The notes under the pieces: generated by a model
Databases searched by the model: none
What the model was told of the DNA's origin: nothing
Seen by the model: only the letters and a program-made list of their open reading frames with translations
Shown here: piece by piece, positions 20,801 to 35,400 of the stretch
How the letters are laid out: each line of letters opens with the position of its first letter
How positions within the stretch are numbered: position 1 is the first letter of the stretch
Assembly: GCA_008711295.1 (NCBI GenBank)
Contig: VUYV01000398.1
Span: 23,295 to 87,294, forward strand
Length of the DNA stretch: 64,000 nucleotides
Reading direction: 5' to 3'
From: Anarhynchus alexandrinus
Taxonomy: Eukaryota; Chordata; Aves; Charadriiformes; Charadriidae
Made by a program: the position numbers and the translations under genes

Positions 20801-23800
20801 GGTCTCACCTGTCTGATCAGTGCTCGGGGTTTGGGACCTGCCTTTTAACAAAATACCTAAAAATCAACTCTTCTGAGAATAAGTAAAGCCCTGCCTTCAT
20901 CCATGAGGTGCAATTGCAAAGGAGCTATCAGTTAACTGACAGCTAGAAAGGCTAAACTGCTTCAGCAAAACTCAAACAGAAAAAGAAAGGTTATTGTGTG
21001 AGGATTTTAACAGTGATATTATCACAGGCTTTTCTCTCTCATCTCTAGGAACCAAAGTCAGGCAAGGTAAGACTGAATCTCAGAGGAACTCTTTCTGGTG
21101 CGTGACTTTTGAAACAAACACATCTGATGCTCATATACTCTCTGTGTTCACAGTAATACCCAGTTCTGTTCTAAATCCAGCCCATCATCTTCTGGAAAGC
21201 ATACACTTTCCAAAACAAGATACAGTCTGCTTTTTCAGTTCTGCTGCTTCTTATCTCCAGGAAGAAGCTGACATAAGCAGTGCTCACTGAGCTTTTTTAG
21301 GAATGGAGAAGTAGGAGCTCACATACACCAACAGTTACTTTACATGCCAGTCACTGGTGTGGGTACAGAAAAATCCACAGCATGCCTTCCCTAGCAGCCT
21401 CTACTGCTAAGGTTATTTTGGGGCAGAAATGAGAGTCTGTGGAGCACGTGTTACTCCAGCTCTACTCACAGTTGGTGTAGATGGGCTTCCGGAAGGGCTT
21501 TCCCTTGGAAAAGATGAAGGCCACGATGATGCAGTTGATAGAAGACAGTGGCCACAGGGTAGTGTCTTCGTAACTGAGGACAGTGCTCTGGTCACCGCTG
21601 CTGGTACCGTTTCCCCCTGGGCTGGTGGGGAACACGGTCCCATTCCCTGGAGCGCAATGTCTGCAAGGTAACACCCAGCATGTTGTTCCTGCTTTCTCCA
21701 GCAACAGTAAGCTGCAAACAGCAATTGCCTTTTCTTTCTGACCCAGCCTACTATAACCAGGTGTCACCCCCAGGAGTAAAACCCGCATGTATTAAAACAA
21801 AACAAACAAAAAAATAAAGAAACCCCTCAGCTTAATTTTCTGGTTTGTGCCAAAATCTTGGCTCTCAAGTGGGCAATGGTAGCAGTGTTCAAGGCACATG
21901 GCTACGAAGGTGTGAGCCCCAGCTGCCCGCACAGCGCTCCGGCACGCTCGCCCTGTGGGGCACCCACGCAGCTGCAGGGAGATGGCCCCGGCTGAGCCCT
22001 GGCGTCTGGGAGCATCCCCTTGGAAATGGCTCGCCAGGACTCCTGCCCTGCCAGTTCATTTGTGTGTAATGGTATGCCGGTCATTCATGTATGTATTAGG
22101 ATAGATGTTATATAATATTACACATATATAATACAATTCAGCTCTGGAATACTGAGAGAGACGTTTTGCCTTTCACAAACATGGAAACAAGCCAGCTTCT
22201 GACCTCACAACCCTTTTTTAAGCCAAGTTGGATTCCAGCAAAACCCGGCCCCAGGGCTGTTTATTTCCCGGGCCCCCATGCGGCTGGACCCCGGGAGAGG
22301 GGAGCAGAGGAAAGGGGGGACTGAGGCCGGCTGCCCCAGCTGCCGCCCAGCTGCCCCAGTGATGGGTGCCCACCGCATCACGGTGCAGCCCCATGGCCCG
22401 GCACCACTGCTTCTTCTGCATCTCCAGCTGGGCAGCACCCTGCCTGCTTCAGAGGAGGGTTTTGAAAAACACGTGGGTGTTACAGCCCTCGGGATGGCCC
22501 TTTAGATTTGAGTGTGGCATCTGCAGCAACTTAATTTTGTCTTGGCAACACTGTGCTGAGCACCCACAGAGCTGGGGGGGGGTAGGGGGGGGGGGAAATG
22601 GTCCCACTCGGGTCCCTCAGCGAGCCCAGCTGCAGGCCATGGCAAAGCTGGTGTGTCCCACACACACAGCAGCACCCTGATCTGAAAACTGGGGATCAGA
22701 GACAAAAAGAGGGACTTACCTCTGGCTGGCCAGCGCGATATACCAGGGCTGCTGCTTCACCAGAAGGAAGCCACAGGTTTGCATGATGATGGTAAAGCAC
22801 ACGTTGAGGATGATGGAGAGCAGCAAGGGAGGAGAGATGAGCTGGCTGGGAGGGCGATACGGTGCCAGCTTTGGATAGGCTTCAGTCAAGCTCACTGGGG
22901 AGAAACCGGAGACGTTTGCAGTCCGCGGCAGCCCAGCCCACCAGCATCCCTCCGCATTTGCTGGGCAAGCAGAGCCACACACAGACCCCCAATCCACTCG
23001 TCACAGGTGAAAGCTGCAAAGCCTGGCCCTAATAAGCAGGCAAGAAATGGCTTTGATCTCTACTGTTTTCCATCTGACCCTTTTCTGAATCCCCCCTCAG
23101 GAGAACACAGAGACAAGATGGGGAATATCATCCTCACTTGCAGGTGGAGATCTCCAGTGGAGTCTAAGAGCTGTATGTACTGAGTCTCACGCCAGAAACA
23201 CACAGGAGACCAGGAGCTGAATTTACACTGTCTGAGCCCCACTGACAGTCACCAGAGCAACTGCTCCTCTTCCAGTTGAGTCTCACATCCAACCCCTATC
23301 AGTTACGTACAGAGTTCTGCAGCCATGTTTGCAAAGGACTATAAGCCAAATCCCATACTCTGGGCCCTGGGAATTGCTCTAGCATCAATGGTTATGATAT
23401 TACTGACAGCAGAACTTGGCTCATTTTAATCTTTATTGGGAAATGAAGTCAACTATTTAGAGTCAGGCTCTCAAACAGACACAGCGGGTTTCCCCAAGCC
23501 GCTTACTTGTTAGGCACACCAAAAGGGTAATGACGACGTCTTGTATCAAATACTGGTGAATCCCAAAGATTTGCAGTTGCTGGAACAAAAACAAAGGCAG
23601 GACCACCTGAGAACCGACGTCAACTTTGGTGATACGAACTGTAGAGTCGGATGCTATTTCAGAGCAATATCATATGAGCAACAGCAGCCTCATGGCCCTG
23701 ATGCAGCCCCATGAGGACTAGCAAGCCCAGCTTGCCAGTTGTCAGCCAGGTCCCACTGAACCCCTTGCTAATTCATAGCACTTGTGGGTGACCCAGCATT

Positions 23801-26405
23801 TGAATGTGGCAGTTGAATATTTTTCCACCCTTCTTCCAGCAGGTATCGATGCCCCTTGGACTGCTGTGATCAGGTCACGCACTCCCAGCCCACAGTAATG
23901 GCAATGACAGCCAGAATTTCACTTTGTGCCAGGTTTGAAATGTCTTTGGGTAGTGGGGACATGGACGAATTTGGTGTGCCCAGAGTCATGGCTGGGGAAG
24001 TTGTCCCCATGTGGAGACCCACAAGTGCTCTCTGCCACCGAGGCTGGGCCATGCCCTGCAGGTCCACAGCAGCTCACTGCTTTTTGCCCTTCATCCTTGG
24101 GGGGACGGTGCACGGATGATGTGCATGAACTGTGGCAAGGCAGGTGGCCCAGAGTAAATCCATACACGAATTTCCTTCACTGTTTTTGTCATGTATCAAA
24201 ATTTTAGAGGATTCATCACATACTGGTGATACACAATGGTGCTTCTTCCTTACCTAACCTTGTCCATGTGCCTGAGACTCTTCTTTTTTGAGCCTTTTTT
24301 TCCAGCAGAGAGAGATAGCTGCTCTCCCAAAGCCCTCGTTTTGCAGCAAGTCCTGTTCCTGGACCTCCACTGCCCGGCTAGGCAGGACTCACCCCCCTTC
24401 TAATTCCCCTTTTTCTTTTGGAAGGGATCAAGTTTTATCACTGGGCTTTTTCCCCAGTTTTGGGGGTCCCTACAACCAATCTACCCCCTGCCATTAATTA
24501 TCCAGCTTTTCACATCTTTGTTATTCCTCGAAGCCCCGTGTGCCTTTTCTTCCCTGCTGGGTAATACCACTAAAGATAAAAACCTACGGGGAACACAGTG
24601 AACTGATAAAAGATTGGCACGAAACACTTACCCAAAACAGCAGAGCAGTACCGACAAACTGAATCAGGCCGTAAAGGGTCAGGTATTTAACCACAGCGAA
24701 GGAAGCAACCAAAGCAGCTCGACCTTCCCTGCTCAAAACACAAAGCAAAGCTAAACTCTCCCCTTACAACAACAGCACTATGGGGTTTAGTGCTACAGAT
24801 GATTTCTGCTTCTCAGGAGGGCAACTCCTTTTGTTTAGGATCTCTAAGAAGAATAGAAAACAGTTAAAATTCCACAGACAAATATTTTGGCCTTAAGATA
24901 CTACAGAGCCGCTTAACTACCCTTCATCTGCAGCGCTTTGTTTCTTTGGTTTTATTCTGCAGCTACAATTTTAATACCTGGATTACGCTGCTGTCGCTTT
25001 TTCATTACTAATTTGCTCAACAGTTCTGGGAGCCAAGCACATGTCTACACAAACAAGTCATAGTCTTTGCATACATTTGGTTAAATGGCATTATTACTGG
25101 CTGCTCCATGACTGTGTGCAGCATACAGATATCAGTACTTTAAATGACACCCAGTTCTATTCTGCGGTCACTGTTATGCCTGCCCTTTCATGCCACTCTC
25201 ATACTGCACCTGTTCCAAAAATAGCAGCAATCATGGGCAATGCTCTCCTAAAGCCAGAAAAATCCTCCCAGCACTGGAATCGGAGAATCAAAACCCCTCT
25301 GCTGCATTTTATACAGTTCCTGAGGAATTAGGTTTGGTTTAACAGTGTGTTTGAGGGTAGTGCATGCCCACTCGCGACCCCCCCACTGAGCTGAGAGTGG
25401 GCGGCAGCACCCTGACACTGCCCCGGGGCAACATCCACAAACTCACCTGATCAGCTCTGGCACACACTGGATGTCAGGGATTTGGGAAGTGAAAGGCGAG
25501 GCCACGGATGCCTCCTGCTCTGACAGTGATATCCCTGCATGGGCCATTTTCAAAGCCTGAAATCCACAGGAGTAAAAGAAGATGGAGAGACATCCACCCC
25601 TCCCACCCCCAGTACGTTTACTGGTGCTTTACAAGTTTTGCTTCAAGTGTCTTTTGTAATTGATCTTCCTCTATTCTGTGGCTCAGCCAATCTCATTTTC
25701 CAGACATCTTCCCTTCACTGGAGCTTAAATATTTCTTTTGTTCATTTAATCCCATTATACCTATTTACAGTCCTTTGAACTACCCTATATGCTCTTTCCT
25801 GCCCTGGAGTTTGTGCATACCTCTCCTGTTAAACAGTCTCCTAAAGTATTTAAATTACCATTTTATCCTCTTCTATTCCTTTCAATCTCCTGTTCATATT
25901 CATTTTATTGCTGTCTTACAAGCTCCTTGTCACCTCTGGTTTAGTGCTCAGGTGTAGGTTATGGACAACTTTTTCAAAGCAAGCTAATGCTTTATTATAA
26001 AATTATATTATGATAACATTATTATAATAATATGATAGGTATCAATTGGGTTTTTTATGGCTAAGACCCTCAAATTTACAGTTGTAAATTTGTACAAATG
26101 TGTAAGAAAATGTCCCTTGCCCCTATTTCGGGGGGGGTGGGGGTGGTGAGGGAAATCAAATCAGTAATCCTCTATTATCATATATGTTAGTATATAAAAA
26201 AAAAGCATGTAGATAGTGTTTTACAGGGACACACTGACTGAGTGTCCCCACAGGCTACCTCAGGAAATGCTAGTGACAAGTGGTGTTGGGCAGCCTCTTG
26301 TCACAGCACTCCTTAGGTTGAAAGAGGTGAAATTTAACAAGGGGAGATGAGCTCCTACATACCCCGCAGTCATTGGCACCATCACCACACATACCCACGT
26401 AGTAA
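17837..26405 (-). CDS. ATP13A4: ATP13A4 exons 22-30: hinge motif, helices M5-M10, C-terminus
   Basis: Exon 22 (26363-26405), only 43 nt, carries [11 protein letters not shown]. Exon 23 (25447-25556) follows with [20 protein letters not shown]. Exons 24-29 (24632-24728, 23507-23579, 22720-22894, 21470-21660, 19890-19978, 18949-19029) encode the remaining six membrane helices. Exon 27 includes a lumenal loop with Asn-Gly-Thr sequons ([15 protein letters not shown]). Exon 30 (17837-18037) is the cytosolic tail ending EHNDDE, stop TAG at 17837-17839. Exons 22-24 lie inside the block duplicated at 5856-9483. A 61-base N gap lies in the last intron and removes no exon. Confidence 0.93.
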
Positions 26406-29400
26406 CTGGTGGAGGAAGAAGAAGGAAAACACATAAGTCTCTCATGTAGCTGTTTGATCCTGTGGTGGAGCACCCGCTGGCTTAGCACTTGCGGGGACAT
26501 CAGAGCAGGGACTCATGTTGGCCCTGGAGAAGGCAGCAGCTGTTTCCAGAGAAATATGGGGAGAGGCTGGGGCAGAGTGCGCAGAGCAAAACTAGGATGA
26601 TGTTTTGAAAGAGGCTGTAACAGGAAAGGGAACACAGCCACTTTATTCCAGTGTTTTCCCCTTGGTACCAGGGGCCACGGAAAGGGAGCATGGGGCACAC
26701 GCTTACAGCAGCTCCTGCGGCTGCAGCTTGGCTTTTACTGGCATTTTCCCCTTGATGGTCTTTGTAGACACAAAGACACAGGAATTGCTGAAATAATACA
26801 GTAGCTCCCAAACCACCACACAGGATGTCCCTCTGAGATGACAGGGAACTTCATCCCCAGAGGAAGCACCTTGTAACAAATAATTAACTTGTTTCTTTTT
26901 CAGAAAGGTATCACGCCTTGTTTACACTTAGCAAGCGATAGCTACAATTAGTGCGAGTCCTGTTTGGGGGAAGAAACATTCCTTTGGGGGACATGAAAGA
27001 GCATCTTTGGGGTCAAACTCCCAACTGCGGCAGGTTGGTTTCAGCCAGGGCAGCACCAGCAGCCTTGCGGGAGTTGCTGGGGCTGGGGGCTATTTGTACA
27101 CGTCAGGGTCTGCCGCTGTATTTTTATCTCAGCCTCCTTTAACGCCACCTTCTGTACTGCACCAGCGAGAAGCAGTGGCTGAGTCTGGGAGAGGGGTGCG
27201 GGTACTCCCGATGCAGAGGGATCCCCATAGGGGAACTGGGAGGAAGGCGGCTACAAAGGACCCAAATAGGGATCGCATGTGGAGGAAGGGAGGGTCAGAG
27301 CAGAGCTAGCTGGGCTGATATCACTTCAAAGAAAACACGTTATTGGTTTGGTCCAAAAAGAGAACAAGAGACAACCTTACTTGAGTTTCTGAAACTCTTC
27401 GACAAGACTAGACTTCTGGCCAGGAGACATCCTAGCAAAGACAGTCGCGTTCACCAGTATCTGCAAGGAAGAGCAATGGGCTGCCTCGGGCAGGAATTTG
27501 TGCCTCCATCGCTCCACCGCAGCAGGATCAGGCCTCCTGGACAGGTGCCTGACACTTGTAAAACCCTCTAATCCCGTCTCCCAAACCCTGCCGTGGTTTT
27601 GCTACCCTTAGGGTTCAGATTTCCTCCAACACCAGATTGATCCTGCTCTGTTTTCTGCCTTGCCTGCTCCGTAGGAGGTGCTGGGAAGCCAGCGATCACC
27701 ACATGCTCTGCAGTAGCCTTTAGAGCAGCAAGGTGTTATAAGTGTTTCCCAAGTGCAGAACAGATGGGTGATGACAGCAGCAATAACACTGCTCAGCCTG
27801 AGGTTTCTCCTATCTGAAAATCTGGCCAGAGAGTATCCAAAAATCCATCCCAGCACCAGCTATTTGATGGACTGAGTGACAGGAGTGGAAGATTTCTGCT
27901 GCTAGATGTGGGTATTTCATGTTCCTGATGCCCCTGCTGAGCAGAGGCCATTGCCAGCTACGGTAGTGGCACATGGGAATGGGGTTGATGTTTTTAATTA
28001 AACTGAAATTGAGAAGGTGACCATGGAGTAACTTCACTGTGCAGCTGCTCGCAGCACCACAGCCACCCCTGTCATTTGAGGTCTTAGAAGATGCTGAAAG
28101 CAAGCTGTTTAGGTTAAACCTGGGGCGTGGTGAGACGCTGCCCAGAGTTGTCAAAATGTGAAGTGACAACACTACAGCTACCGACAGAAAAACACCTTTC
28201 TCCAGCTGGAACACCACTGCCACTTTATAATACAGGGAGGGAAACTAAGCACTTTGTTTCCTCTAAACTTACTTTTGGCAGCAAGCTGTAGAAGTGCTTT
28301 ATAATAACCTGATAGGACTTTCCATTCATTGCAAAATGGTAGTTGCAGGTTTCTCCTTCCAAGGTGATCTTTTCCTCGGTATTAGCACATACTGCCTAGA
28401 AATAAGACAGCATTTATTGTCAGACTGAGGTCATAACATGCCATCTCACTTCCGCCTCATCAGCCTCCCACTAGGCAAGCAGGGACACAGCCTTCCGCAG
28501 TGTCCTTTTGTAAAACTTTACACCTGGCAGGACTTGATTTTCTAGCTGTTTCCACACATGACTAATCCCTGTTAGCCACAGGCTGCTAGTTTAGACACTG
28601 AAGTTTGGCCCAGTAAATAGTCACACAGACCAGTATCTATAATTGCATCAATTCTGCACACTTCAAGTGTGATTGAAGCAGCCACTGTATCTGCAGAGCC
28701 TTGCCAGTTATTTGTGTAGTTATTTTGCATGTTGCCCTGAGCAAAGAGCCACTATATTAATTATTTCTCCCTAATAGGTGCGTGGTCCATACCACACCTC
28801 CATATACCCTGGGGTAGACAGATACAAACTAGCCCCCAGGTTTCCTCTGTTCCTCATCCTTAGCAAGAAGTCCAGGCCTAAGGAGCCTGGACAGTAGACA
28901 TTAATTAGACTTTAAAAGCTTTGTGAATTCCCCCTGGGACCTGAAAGCAACCATCCCTGGCTGTGCTTACATGGGGAGCAGCTGTGTTTGCTTTGCTCTC
29001 CTCTGTCAATCGCCACGCGATGGAAGCTGGAGTGGAGCCCTCCGGCTCGTTTGCTTCGATGAGGATGACTTTGCTGCCCGTGTGAATCATACCCGTGTTC
29101 CTGGCCACCGTGACAGCTGTCTCTAGGTTGTCCCCTGCAAGGACAGCGGAGAGGCAGGCTCCTCGCTTCTGCCATAGCACAGTGGCAGCCCAGGTAGAGA
29201 CCATGGACGTGCGATGGAAGATGCTGGAGGAGTGTATCTCTCTCCCATGGGCCCCACGGCAGCCTGGGGGCATTTACCTGTGACCATGACACTCCTGATG
29301 CGGGCAGCAGCCAGCTCTTGTAGCACAGGCTTTGTCTCCTGTTTCAGGCGGTTCTCCATCACCAGGAGGCCCAGGAACACCAGCCCAGACTCTGCCTCCT

Positions 29401-32400
29401 CTCTTGGAGCAAGGACAGAAACACACGTGCTGTTTCCCAGGGAGGGCACAGGGAGCGAGGCTGTCCCTGAGGTTTTTGTTCAACAGGAGAGCCAGGCTCG
29501 GTGGGAAACACACTTGCTCCACAGGGAAACACAACTGCTACGAGTTCAGGACAAGTAGTCCTCAGCAAGTGCCAACATTTCTGCAGCCTCAGCCAAGCTG
29601 CTGATCCACTGCAGTACTGTCTATGGGAAGGAGCAAAGCAGCAGAGGTGTGTGTGCAGAGAGAGGGACAGGGATTTGCAGGAACTGGCTGGCTGAAACCC
29701 ACAGATTATGGCACACAGAATTTATATTGCAGTCCCAGTCCGTTGCCATATAGAAGCACAATAACCAGCCATCATTACCCTTTGATAACAGAGTCTGAAA
29801 TTCAGCTCAGTGAGCCTTGCGTAGTAAAGTAGGCGATTAACAGTGTAATCAGCATCTGCTGAGGGGAAGGTGGTATATGGTGCGATTTCCCAAAAGGCTT
29901 CCTTTGGCAGGAGAGGAGGGGAAGGTTTGGGGCAGGGCAGGTTGTAACAAGTAGATGGGAAAGCAACCCCACAGTGATACCCACGGCTCATCAGCACGCC
30001 TTACCTCTGCACATTGCTCACGTCTACATCCTTTCCTGGGTTTAGCACTTTATGGGCCAGGGCAATGACTCTGAAGCCTTGGCTTGTGTACGTCTTGAGC
30101 TCCTTCAAGAAATCAGCTGGGACTGTTTACAGGAAAAAAAGGTTTCATAGTTAGAATACTCCTGCCTTGCTGACTGCTTTTCTAGGGTTAAATGACTGTC
30201 CTTTAACTTCCTTCATAGCCTGAGTTACAGCGCTGCAGCCTCCTGTAGAGGTCAGCTGGTTTGTACCAAGGCTGTGTAACTGACTGTTGTGATCTATGCA
30301 TCTGGTTTATACTTTTTTAAATGCATGTTAAGGTGCAGGTAGGTAAGGTGAATTACTGGGCAGAGGACAAATGAGTGACTTCATAATTCTGTCCTAAGCT
30401 TTACTGTATACATGCTGAGTGACTGAGGAAATTGTTTTTGTGTTTATGCCTTAATGCGAGAATTCTCCCAAATCCTAAATTTTCAGTTCTCTGATCATTC
30501 CTGTGACTCTAAAAGCAAAGAGTACCTTTTAACTGTGCAGTATTTTGTACTCACTATGTACTGCAATCACAACTTTACAGTGCGGTACCTAATTATTCAT
30601 TAAGCTGCAATCAATGTAGAAACAATCAAGACAGGATAAGAGGAGCTATTTAGAAACCTGAGAAAGAGGAACATAATTTTGAAGACATTTTTTCTTGCTG
30701 ATGTTGACTTGTTTGGAGCCTTGTGTCATTAGATCTTAGGTGGTTCAAAACAAGCTATTTCCTTTGTCCCTCAAAACCATTTTCCCCTATTTTCAGGTTT
30801 ACTTGCAGAGAGAGGACAGAAGTCTCGGCTCGAGTGTTAATACCAATTATCCTTAATAACAGTAATTTGCATGTCCACAGCAAGTTTCCCATTGCTGAGA
30901 TTTAAAGCCTTTGCTAGCTGGGTCAGTAACTCAATGCTGAATTTACAGGGCAATAAATTAGCAGGAAATTTAAGAACTTGTACAGCACAACACACTCGCT
31001 GCGGCACATGCAGTTACCATGATCCTGCATCTGCTCTGGGTATTTTGACATATCAACATTATTTATGCGCTATATCTTCTGCTGATGCAAGTCAGCTAAG
31101 GGATGTACAGGGGCTGAACCTCAGGCTGTGCATCCCGCTAGCTGTTGGGCTGTCTGCATCTTTAACTTACAAACAAGCAATAAAAACTTGTTTGTAGTAT
31201 TAACTAGTGACACTTAACAAGCCCAGGGCTTGCTTGTGGGAAGAGTCACACACATGGAGTTGCGGTATGGCCAGTGGGAAGAGTGAACACTGCAAACCTT
31301 TTAGGATTAAAGCCCCAACATAAACTCTGGTTTGGATTAAGTCCAAATAAATGCTGTAAAGCTGTAAAGTTGCCCTTTCCCAATTCTGTACCAGTTTCTG
31401 GTCTACAAAAGCTGGACACTATTTCTGGTGCTCCTTTCATGTACACATCATACTGTTCTTCTCCGATCTTCTTTGAAACAACAGACATCCTCTGCAGCCC
31501 AGATGAAAATGGGAATTGATGTAGGATTGCTATTCCTTCCATGGGAGCCTGGAGAAGTCAGGAAAGCAAGATGCTGAGTCATTGATTACACAACGCAAAT
31601 CCGTTCTGAACATCAGCTCATTTGAGGCTTTCTTGCTAAGGTGATTTATTATTAATACGAGATTATATCACTTTTGTTGCCTTCTGGCTATGGGATCAGA
31701 TCGCTGATTACAAGTTCAGGAACTACAGTCTCAACAAGTCTGCCTTCCCAGTGTAATTCCCAGGAACCTCAATGGTTTTCTTTATATTTATCTGGTTTTT
31801 CAGGCTTTGTCCCATCCTTTCTCTTAATCACCAAGTATTAATGTAATATTCCTACATTTACAGGCCTGGGAACTGAAATTTGTTGTGTTACAGTGACATT
31901 ATCATGGGAACAGAGCAATCATAGGAACAAGACTGATTTCCCTATTGCCACAGCACTGTCTTCCCAGTATTGCTAGCAGAAATCACATTCCTTCCACTGG
32001 GAGGACGCTGGCTGGTTCAACATTTGGACTGGAAACACAACAATTTTTAACTGTCAAAACTTGGAGCTTCCCAAGTGTACTTTTAAAAGGAACAGTGAAG
32101 CAAGTAACACTGTGCTTTGGGGTGATGCTGATAAATCTGCTAGTGGCGTTGCATGACCATTACCAGCAGGACTCATGGACCCACATCCACACTTCTAGCT
32201 GAAATGCCTTGCCTCCTCAACTCACGTTGCTTCCTCCTGCAGATGAATTCATGCTTTCGACATTTATTTATTATTTACACAGCTTCTCTGCATTATTTTC
32301 CACTTAAACCGAGTGTGTAGTTTCATTTTGCCAGCAGCTTTACAGGGTGAGGACTCAGAGAAGTCTGTATCTTTTATTAGCATAAATAGCAGAGTTGGAA

Positions 32401-35400
32401 ACGTGGGCCTTTCAAGGCCCATGAAGTGCTTTAGATGCCACTTCAGAGCAGCATGTCCACTTTAATCAGAATTTGTTTTTCTGGTCCTGTGCTTCCAAGG
32501 TGTTTTTGGGGAAGATGCAACACAGTACCAAAAGTGGTTGAAAGGCATTTTGCAACCGCTAGCCCAGGTAAACGAATAGCGCGTGTGCTAGGAGTTTGCA
32601 TATGCTGCAGGTTGAAAACACAGAATATTCATTCTCAGAAAGAACTGGACTTACACTGCTGGCCTTCGGCCCAGGTCTAACAATGCAGGTGTGGAGAGCA
32701 CGAGCCCCATCCCGAGCTGTGCTGGAGTCATCTATCTCCTGTACAAGGAAAAGTGTTATTTCTGATAGTTTTTGTTTGGCTTCACACCTGTCTGTTAAAG
32801 CAGGGCAGCAGCGCATGGGAGATTGTTTCCCCCTTACTGTTGGCACCCAGTTGCAGAAGTGTTTTGTTATGATCTAATAGGTCTTCCTATCCATCATCAG
32901 TGACAACCTCCCTGCAGCCGTGTCCTTAGCAGAAGCCTATGTGGTCCTGCGTCTTTTGACTTGATGGGAATAAAAACCTGTGTCAAATTTTGTGGTTTCT
33001 CTAAACTCAAGTTCCATATAAATTTAATGCTGTATCAAAGATGAAGGGAAAGAGAAATAATTATCCTTATCTCATTGGTTTTATCTTCCAGACTCCTGCT
33101 TTTAAAAGACCCTCACTGATGTTCTGTGCAGAAACAGGGTGGTAATTTTCAGTGTAGGATGCTGTTAGACCTACAGCTCTGTTCCTTTACGTGCCGCCGA
33201 GGCTCATTCACCCTCATAGTCACCTTCTGCTGTCATGGGGCTCTGCCACTGCCTGCTCTTCCATAGGGGCGAGCACCAGCCTGATGTCTTCCCGCAGTGC
33301 TGCTAAAAGAGCTGCCATCTGTTTTACTTATTAATCTCTCTCTTGAGCAAAAGGTTGAAGGAGAAAAGATGTCAAGGCAGTTGACTGCAGAGACCCAGAA
33401 CCCCTCCAGGTTAGGACATGGCAGGGAGAAGAGCAGCCCTTTTCCTTCTCTTGCCTCTTCCCATCCTGCTCCCACCTAAGAAACTCTCCATCCCCACAGA
33501 TAAGCCCAAAGGCTCGATCTCTCACCTCTTCCCCAGGCCTCTCTGAGACTTGCTGTTCACTCAGCTGGAGGTTCCAGCCTTGGTTTCTCCATAGGGATGT
33601 CCCCTTGCTAATCAGAGATAAGACTCTCACGTAAGGGCATAAAATCCTGCCTGTGCGTTTCCTTGGGTGACTTGCGCTCTCTGCACCACGTGGCCAACGG
33701 CGTGGTCTGATCATCTGCTTCCAGCAAGCAGCAGCCAGGCTCCCCCTCTGCTTCCTCACACTCCAGGGTTTCCAAATCAAATTCAGAGAGCAAATGTAGG
33801 CCACTCCAAGGAAAATGACTGCTGGACTGTCAAAAAAGCAGCTGCAGTGCTGCAAATCTCTCATGAGGTTAGTAGAAATAACAGAGCAAATTCCAGCTGT
33901 TATGACCAGGACTGCTAAAAATTTTCCCCCACCAGTATGTATTTGAGCTTGACTGGTGAGTAAACCCTAGTGGGCTGGGCTGAGGGTGTCTGTGCTTTGG
34001 ATGTGTGCAGAGTGTGAGTTACATTACCCAGTGTGTGCCCTCAAACATTTTCATGTCCAGCGGATCACCCTGAATCTTCTTATCCAAAACCACCAGTGAA
34101 TGACAGCTCGCCATGGCTCCGCACACAGGTCCCCAGGGCAGAGGAGTGCTGGATGGGAACTTATGGATTTTCTGAAACCTGATTAAAAGCAGAAGGTTAG
34201 TGGGACTGCTTATAAGAGGGATACAGGGACTCAAGTCCTCAGCTAGTGCATACAAGTGCTGCTCTGCTGCATTCAGTGGAGCTGAGCCAATAACTGCAAG
34301 CAACACACTGTCCTACTCATCCTTCGGATAACAGGTTGGATTCATTCAGGAGGCCAAAATTTACCCAATAATTAATTAGCAGAAGTTCAACCTGATGTGA
34401 CATAACTGAGGTGGTAAAACACTAGGGGGCAGCTGCTGTTTGGTGTTAGACAAAGCAGAGAAGACACTGTCAGAGAGGAAACCACTTGCAGCAGGAATCG
34501 CACAGAAGTTTGTCAATGTGCCCTAGGAGATTTGTGAACCTGCAGTCTGGACAGGGAGTTAATCTGCTTGGGCTGGTGCTGTACACCCCCCAGGGTGGAT
34601 AAGCACCATCAGCCCACTCTCAGCACCCCTGGAAGAGCCACAAGGAGCCCAGCCTTCACTCCAGCTGTAGATTTTGCATCTGCATAGCCACAGACACCAG
34701 AGGACTGTCCCTCACACCTTGCTTTTAAAAATGGGTAAGTTGATTGACTCCTATTGAGTTACACCAAGACACGCTGTCAAAGATCCATGCCCCAATTTCT
34801 TTCTGTGAAAAGCCTTGAGGTTTATTCCCTCCTTGGCCCCGCAGTACAGACTGAACACATGCGAGGCTGGGCTGGCTGAAGGCTCTATAATTTCATCATG
34901 GAAGTTATTTCTCAGAGTCCTCTCTTCTTACATGTGCATTTTTCCCCTCTAAGAAACTGGCTGGATGACAAGCTGTGTCTGCCAGACCACAACACAGCTC
35001 ATTACTCTTTAGGCTGGCATGTTACAGATACATTTAAATAGGTTTTATTTACATTTGATCACCACTAGCTTCCCCTGTTACTGACACAGGCGCAGTGAAA
35101 TGCAGCTGGAAGCGAGCAGCATGAAGGCTCGCAGCCCTATTAAAAGGAACAATGAATCCGGGACCTGTTGTCCCTCTGGGCAATCAAAGTCTGTTCTGTT
35201 TCCAGCAAATTACACCTTGTTCTTAGCCTAGTCATAATTGGCTTATTAATTAATTAATACTTGAGAGACACTGTGAAACTGCTAAACACCACATAAAACC
35301 AACAAACATTCATATCTTGTTAAATGTACAACAGGATATTTTGCAAGATGAATGAAATTCCTTTACTGTCGTTGCCTTGCAGTATTCAGCTTAGCTGACA

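Noticed and set aside
33331..33864. 177-codon minus-strand frame between ATP13A4 exons 14 and 15
   Set aside because: I tested it as the missing ATP13A4 exon, but the true exon is 32655-32738, which fits phase, length and family sequence. This frame does not.
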